A stretch of 16,218 nt of DNA, taken from contig JACQVT010000125.1 of assembly GCA_016209665.1 (NCBI GenBank), forward strand, positions 1-16,218, in the 5' to 3' direction. Every line of letters begins with the position of its first letter. Positions within the stretch are counted from its first letter, which is position 1. A program made the translations under genes and the position numbers. Source of the DNA: Planctomycetota bacterium (GTDB taxonomy: Bacteria > Planctomycetota > Phycisphaerae > UBA1845 > PWPN01). The notes beneath the pieces are model-generated. The model saw only the letters and a list, made by a program, of their open reading frames with translations. It was not told the origin of the DNA and made no database searches. This document shows, piece after piece, positions 13,160 to 16,218 of this stretch.

Positions 13160-14701
13160 TCAGAACGGCGAAGCGGTCTGACGGTCCTGCTGGCCGGCGA
13201 TGACGGCCGACAGCCAGTACCAGAATCGCCAGCGGCCCAGGTCCTTGCCCGCCGCTACCTGATTGCGAAGCGAGTTCGCCCGGCGGCGCAGGTCGTTCTT
13301 CTGCTCGTCCGTCAGGTCGCCCGCGTCCCAGTGCGCGAACAGCTCCGCGAACGCCTCGCCTTCATCCTCGGAACCCAGCACCTGGGCCAGCGTCTTTCGG
13401 CCCCATTGCCGCAGCGTGTCCTCGGGCCAGTGCACAAAATGCGAGAACGCCAGGTAGCTCAACGCCCACGGCACGTGCATGCTCGACACCTCGCCATGGA
13501 TGCTCACGCCCTCCAGCCCCGCCCGATACGCCCGCAGGCAGCCCTCCTTGATCGTGCTGACGATGTTGACGTACCGCGGCACGTGCGACCACTGGCTGCC
13601 CTGATGGATGAAGCCCACGCTCCGCTTCGTCGGCGGCTTGACGTCCGCCGGCCAACCCTCGCTGGACAGCGCCTCTTCCGGCACGCCCTTGTCCAGGAAC
13701 GTCGTCAGCGGCAGCGCCTTCTGCCGCACCATCGACGAGAGCGTCCACTGACACAGGCCGTCGGCCGGCAGCCGGTCCACCACCGCCGGCCGCTGGCACT
13801 CCATATACGCGTGCTTGAGCGTCTGGCCCGAGCCGGGCACGAAACCCTTGTACGTCGCCCAGGTGACGAACTTGTCCTTCAACTGCCCTTCGATCGCCCG
13901 CAGGGCCGGGTTGTAGCCGAGGTACTGGTGCCACCAGAACTCCGGCTCATCCTTGGGAGCCTGGGCCCGCTGCTCCCGACAGCGCGGGCAGTGGCACACG
14001 ACGAAGTCACCGTTCTCCAGGTTCGCCCCGCCCACGGAAAACTCGCGGAACAGCCACCGCACGCCCTCTTGAAGCCAGTTCACGAATGCCGGGTGCGTCG
14101 GGCACACACCACCGTCCTGCGGCTTGCCGTTCTCGTCCAGGATTCGCGCATCCGGGTTTTTCCTGACGAACGTCTCGATGTTGTACGGGTGCTCGCCCTC
14201 GTAGTAGACGCCGCCGTACCAGTTCGTCCCCAGGCCGGGCTTGATCGCGATCCCCTTTGACGCGGCGTAGTCCGCCACCCGCTTGGCCGACTCGATGCCC
14301 CCGTGAGCATCGCGGAGGAACCCCCAGATGATAATGCCCTTGATGCCCAGCCCGGCGGCCATGTCCGTCAGGCGGCGGTAGTCCTCGATGTACGTCTCGG
14401 GCCGTTTGAGATACCGGTTGCCGCAGCCGAAGTTGAGCACGCCGGGATCGTCGAGCATCCAGTTGGTGCTGTGGTCCCACGTCCAGAAGTACGAATACGG
14501 CAGCGCCGGCTTGGGCCGCGACAGCTTCCAGATCGGGTATACCTGTCCGAGCGCGGCACGGCTGGAAAGAACCCCCGCCCCGGACGCCGACGGCTCCGCG
14601 GCCAAAGTCGCTCGATCGGCCAGTGCCGACCCCGCCAAAGCGGCGGCCAAGCCCTTCATCGCGTCTCGCCGGGTCGTGACTCCTCGTCGGTGTGCAGCCA
14701 T
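13160..14701 (-). CDS. Tat-exported glycosidase-like TIM-barrel protein
   Basis: This 513-aa protein begins with a twin-arginine signal (TTRRDAMKG at residues 9-17, then an Ala-rich core to about 36). The body reads as a TIM barrel of the glycosidase type. GIKGIIIWGFLRDAHGG (119-135) and IAIKPGLGTNWYGG (151-164) are strand ends. GGANLENGDFVVCHCPRCREQ (224-244) combines a candidate acid/base E229 with a CxCPRC cluster. GLEGVSIHGEVSS (395-407) offers E404 as a possible nucleophile. Several secreted planctomycete and Bacteroidetes proteins of uncharacterised glycosidase type share the NLE...CPRCR layout; I cannot name the family. The C-terminal 90 residues are helical. The start at 14701 has AGGAG 7 bases upstream (complement of 14709-14713) and places the Tat motif at the very N-terminus. 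It is the first gene of a tight co-directional run that continues 9 bases after its stop. Confidence 0.66.
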   Translation of the reverse strand: MAAHRRGVTTRRDAMKGLAAALAGSALADRATLAAEPSASGAGVLSSRAALGQVYPIWKLSRPKPALPYSYFWTWDHSTNWMLDDPGVLNFGCGNRYLKRPETYIEDYRRLTDMAAGLGIKGIIIWGFLRDAHGGIESAKRVADYAASKGIAIKPGLGTNWYGGVYYEGEHPYNIETFVRKNPDARILDENGKPQDGGVCPTHPAFVNWLQEGVRWLFREFSVGGANLENGDFVVCHCPRCREQRAQAPKDEPEFWWHQYLGYNPALRAIEGQLKDKFVTWATYKGFVPGSGQTLKHAYMECQRPAVVDRLPADGLCQWTLSSMVRQKALPLTTFLDKGVPEEALSSEGWPADVKPPTKRSVGFIHQGSQWSHVPRYVNIVSTIKEGCLRAYRAGLEGVSIHGEVSSMHVPWALSYLAFSHFVHWPEDTLRQWGRKTLAQVLGSEDEGEAFAELFAHWDAGDLTDEQKNDLRRRANSLRNQVAAGKDLGRWRFWYWLSAVIAGQQDRQTASPF

Positions 14702-15060
14702 GTCATGTCTCCTCCACGGCCCGGCTCGCAGGGCCCCACACGCGAAGGAACGCCTGCCTGCGATACAGGTCAGAGCGGTCGTCAACCGGCATTCTATGGC
14801 AGTTTCAGAAAAAATGTAGCGTCCGGCGCCCTCGCCGGACGTCTTCGGGTGCGTGACAGAATCGGCGGGGTATTTCAGAGCCCCGAGCGCAAGCGAGTGG
14901 GTCGTGTCTACCCGTCTGAAAAGCCTACGTCGGTGTCGCCGCCCAGACTGTCACGCACCCGACGTCTTCTCGGAGGTGCGGCGCAACGGCCGACGGGGGG
15001 CACCGGCCGCTACAGACAATGCTGAACCGCCGCAATGCGGGACGGGCTTGCTGTCGCAAG
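14702..15060. other. 359-base gap without a gene: promoter candidate plus inverted repeats
   Basis: I see no credible gene here. On the minus strand TAGAAT (14796-14791) in CATAGAATG could be the -10 box of the glycosidase-like gene at 14701, about 90 bases ahead of its start; it resembles the box before the GH2 gene. TTGACG (14785-14780) looks like a -35 but lacks a partner at the right distance. The remainder is occupied by a hairpin and a nested inverted-repeat block (14820-14961). Small hairpins occur near 15030-15056 (CTTGC-TGTC-GCAAG), just beyond the stop of the 15061-16074 gene; these may end its transcript. Confidence 0.5.
14820..14961. repeat. Hairpin plus nested inverted-repeat block
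   Basis: CGTCCGGCG (14820-14828) and CGCCGGACG (14833-14841) make a perfect 9-bp stem with a 4-base loop. Directly after it, CGGGTGCGTGACAG (14846-14859) and CTGTCACGCACCCG (14948-14961) are perfect 14-bp inverted repeats 88 bases apart. Inside, TTTCAGA (14873-14879) and TCTGAAA (14915-14921) pair around GGGT/ACCC (14899-14902 and 14910-14913). The core, CCCCGAGCGCAAGCGAGTGG, resembles short repeats I recall from several planctomycete genomes. The order suggests a structured RNA, a terminator complex, or a small non-autonomous mobile element. Confidence 0.65.
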
Positions 15061-16074
15061 TCACGGGATCACGAAAGTGTCCGTGGGAAACAGAGGGATC
15101 TCCGTGCCCTGGTAGTGCAGGAGCCTGCCGGCCCGGTAGATGTTGTCGTGGTCGACGCCGACGGTCGGCTGCTGGAACCAGCCGGCCGAGCCGGTCACGT
15201 ACACCACGCACTGGCCCGTCCCGCCGTGGGCGGGCGAGTTCCCGCTGTTCTCGTCGTAGGGGTTAAGCTGCACCACCGAGCGGCCGTTGAACAGCGGATT
15301 CGAGTCCCCCGCCAGGACCATGCCCCGCTGGAGCGACGCCGACCGCACCGGCTTGGGCACGTTCATGAACAGGTAGCTGTACGTCGTGTTGGCCGGCTCG
15401 GCGAAATCGTCGAAGTCACGGTAGCTGTCCGCCCGCATGGGCCGCCCGTTGGGGACCGCCGGGCAAACGAACACCATCGTGTCGCGGACGTACCCCTCCT
15501 TGACCAGCCTGTACATGTATGCGGTGTTGGAAAACCGCTGGACGTTCGGCACCCGCGTCGGCAGCCACGATCCGCCCGGCACGAACCCGGCATGGGCCAG
15601 TTGACCGTTGTTGGCCTCCGCGAATTCGCTCGCGCCGCCCCATACCTGCCGCAGGTTGTCCAGGCATCGGTTGCGCAAGGCGATGCTCTGGGCCTTGAAG
15701 TAGCCGGGCACGAAGATGCCGACGAACAGCGTGATGCACGCCGCGATCGCGATCAGCTCCCGCAAGGACAGCACCGGGCTGGCCGACAGGTCCTGGGCGG
15801 AACCCGCCGGCAATGCCGAGGCGGCCTTGTTGAACGGGTAGATCGCCGTCTGGGCCTGCACCCGGGCCAGAACGGCGTCGGCCAGGCCCGTCCGGGGCTG
15901 CGGCGTCGGGCAGCGGTCCAGGACCGACAGCACCTCGGTCAGACGCTTGTTCTTCTCGGCAAGGTCCGGCGAGGTATCGAGCGACTGACGCACCGCAGCG
16001 GCCTGCTCGGCTTCGAGCTGCTCCAGGTGCAAGTCCAATAAGAGGTACTCGATGGGTTCGCGAGTGTCCGTCAT
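15061..16074 (-). CDS. Single-pass protein: anti-sigma-like N-terminus fused to pseudopilin-like (DUF1559-type) module
   Basis: This 337-aa protein has two parts. Residues 1-60 (EPIEYLLLDLHLEQLEAEQAAAVRQSL) read like the helical N-terminus of zf-HC2-type anti-sigma factors but lack the zinc-binding His/Cys. An Ala/Pro linker leads to LSLRELIAIAACITLFVGIFVPGYFKAQ (102-129), a degenerate pseudopilin helix with its Leu-Arg-Glu-Leu start. CLDNLRQVWGGASEFAEANNGQ (137-158) follows, as after pseudopilin helices in planctomycete DUF1559-like proteins. FVCPAVPN (202-209) and NSPAHGGTGQCVVYVTGSAGWF (279-300) correspond to the CP and final H...G motifs of that family, with the usual Asp-Gly replaced by Thr-Gly. 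It has no prepilin leader, so the helix is an internal anchor. The ATG at 16074 is chosen over the GTG at 16086, which sits directly against its only purine-rich stretch. Confidence 0.65.
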   Translation of the reverse strand: MTDTREPIEYLLLDLHLEQLEAEQAAAVRQSLDTSPDLAEKNKRLTEVLSVLDRCPTPQPRTGLADAVLARVQAQTAIYPFNKAASALPAGSAQDLSASPVLSLRELIAIAACITLFVGIFVPGYFKAQSIALRNRCLDNLRQVWGGASEFAEANNGQLAHAGFVPGGSWLPTRVPNVQRFSNTAYMYRLVKEGYVRDTMVFVCPAVPNGRPMRADSYRDFDDFAEPANTTYSYLFMNVPKPVRSASLQRGMVLAGDSNPLFNGRSVVQLNPYDENSGNSPAHGGTGQCVVYVTGSAGWFQQPTVGVDHDNIYRAGRLLHYQGTEIPLFPTDTFVIP

Positions 16075-16218
16075 AACCCTATCCACACCTCAGTACGTCC
16101 GCCCGCTCCAGCTTCGCACCCCTCATCCACCCGACGAAAGCCCCAGTTAAGCCGCCCTCCCGCCCTTGCGATCGAGTGGGACCCGTCACACCCGATCCCG
16201 GGCCGCGCTCCGGTACGC
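16075..16218 (-). other. Right edge: upstream region, possible end of a preceding gene
   Basis: Two minus-strand frames stay open from the edge for at least 45 codons. One ends in TGA at 16073-16071, overlapping the start of the next gene by ATGA. Their translations are Gly/Arg-rich and resemble nothing I know. A third frame gives AYRSAARDRV then a stop at 16188-16186, which would leave a gap of about 110 bases. Anti-sigma-like genes often follow an ECF sigma factor gene, so one might lie beyond the edge; this cannot be decided from the window. Confidence 0.2.

Noticed and set aside
12914..14260. Long open frame on the plus strand (448 codons) opposite the Tat glycosidase-like gene
   Set aside because: It is an antisense shadow in GC-rich DNA: Arg/Pro/His/Leu-rich with no domain, lacking a ribosome site, while the opposite strand has a Tat signal, ribosome site and coherent fold pattern.

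Overview
The window looks like a piece of a Planctomycetes chromosome, most likely Phycisphaerae-like. This is inferred from the proteins, not proven. It is GC-rich. It encodes a PEP-CTERM protein, a dockerin-bearing secreted nuclease, Tat-exported carbohydrate-active proteins, a pseudopilin-like protein with an anti-sigma-like N-terminus, and three small membrane proteins ending in the 'CxxCGYNLAGN...CPECG' zinc ribbon typical of that phylum.

Layout, left to right. (1) Positions 1-1900 (+): a two-gene AbiE-type (type IV) toxin-antitoxin module, overlapping by 7 bases and visibly poorer in GC than its surroundings, with a candidate operator at 121-137. (2) A 12-bp-stem hairpin (1974-2000) separates it from a convergent PEP-CTERM exoprotein gene (2063-2755, -). 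(3) 3050-5881 (+): a secreted TIM-barrel glycosidase-like protein, a Tat-exported five-bladed beta-propeller glycosidase-like protein (GH43/GH32 type) and a 64-aa YgiT-type zinc-finger gene joined to it by ATGA. (4) 5913-8444 (-): a GH2 beta-mannosidase-like enzyme without a signal peptide. (5) 8595-10097 (-): secreted endonuclease I with a C-terminal dockerin. (6) 10343-14701 (-): a close-packed run, in transcription order a Tat-exported glycosidase-like TIM-barrel protein, three tandem paralogous zinc-ribbon membrane proteins linked by 4-base overlaps, then a thymidylate synthase-fold enzyme behind a perfect 20-bp hairpin. (7) 15061-16074 (-): a single-pass protein joining an anti-sigma-like N-terminal segment to a degenerate type II pseudopilin module.

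Four carbohydrate-active proteins lie within 12 kb: one Sec-type, two Tat-type and one apparently cytoplasmic. This suggests a glycan-degradation locus, perhaps mannose-containing, in which exported enzymes feed the cytoplasmic GH2 enzyme. No transporter, SusC/SusD pair or sulfatase is present. The non-coding DNA holds two copies of a palindromic repeat family (4381-4477 and 11211-11265), a nested inverted-repeat block (14820-14961) and a GGGATGA heptamer array. The most novel-looking material is the zinc-ribbon triplet in its operon, the dispersed palindrome, and the anti-sigma/pseudopilin fusion. I found no rRNA, tRNA, CRISPR array, transposase or integrase.
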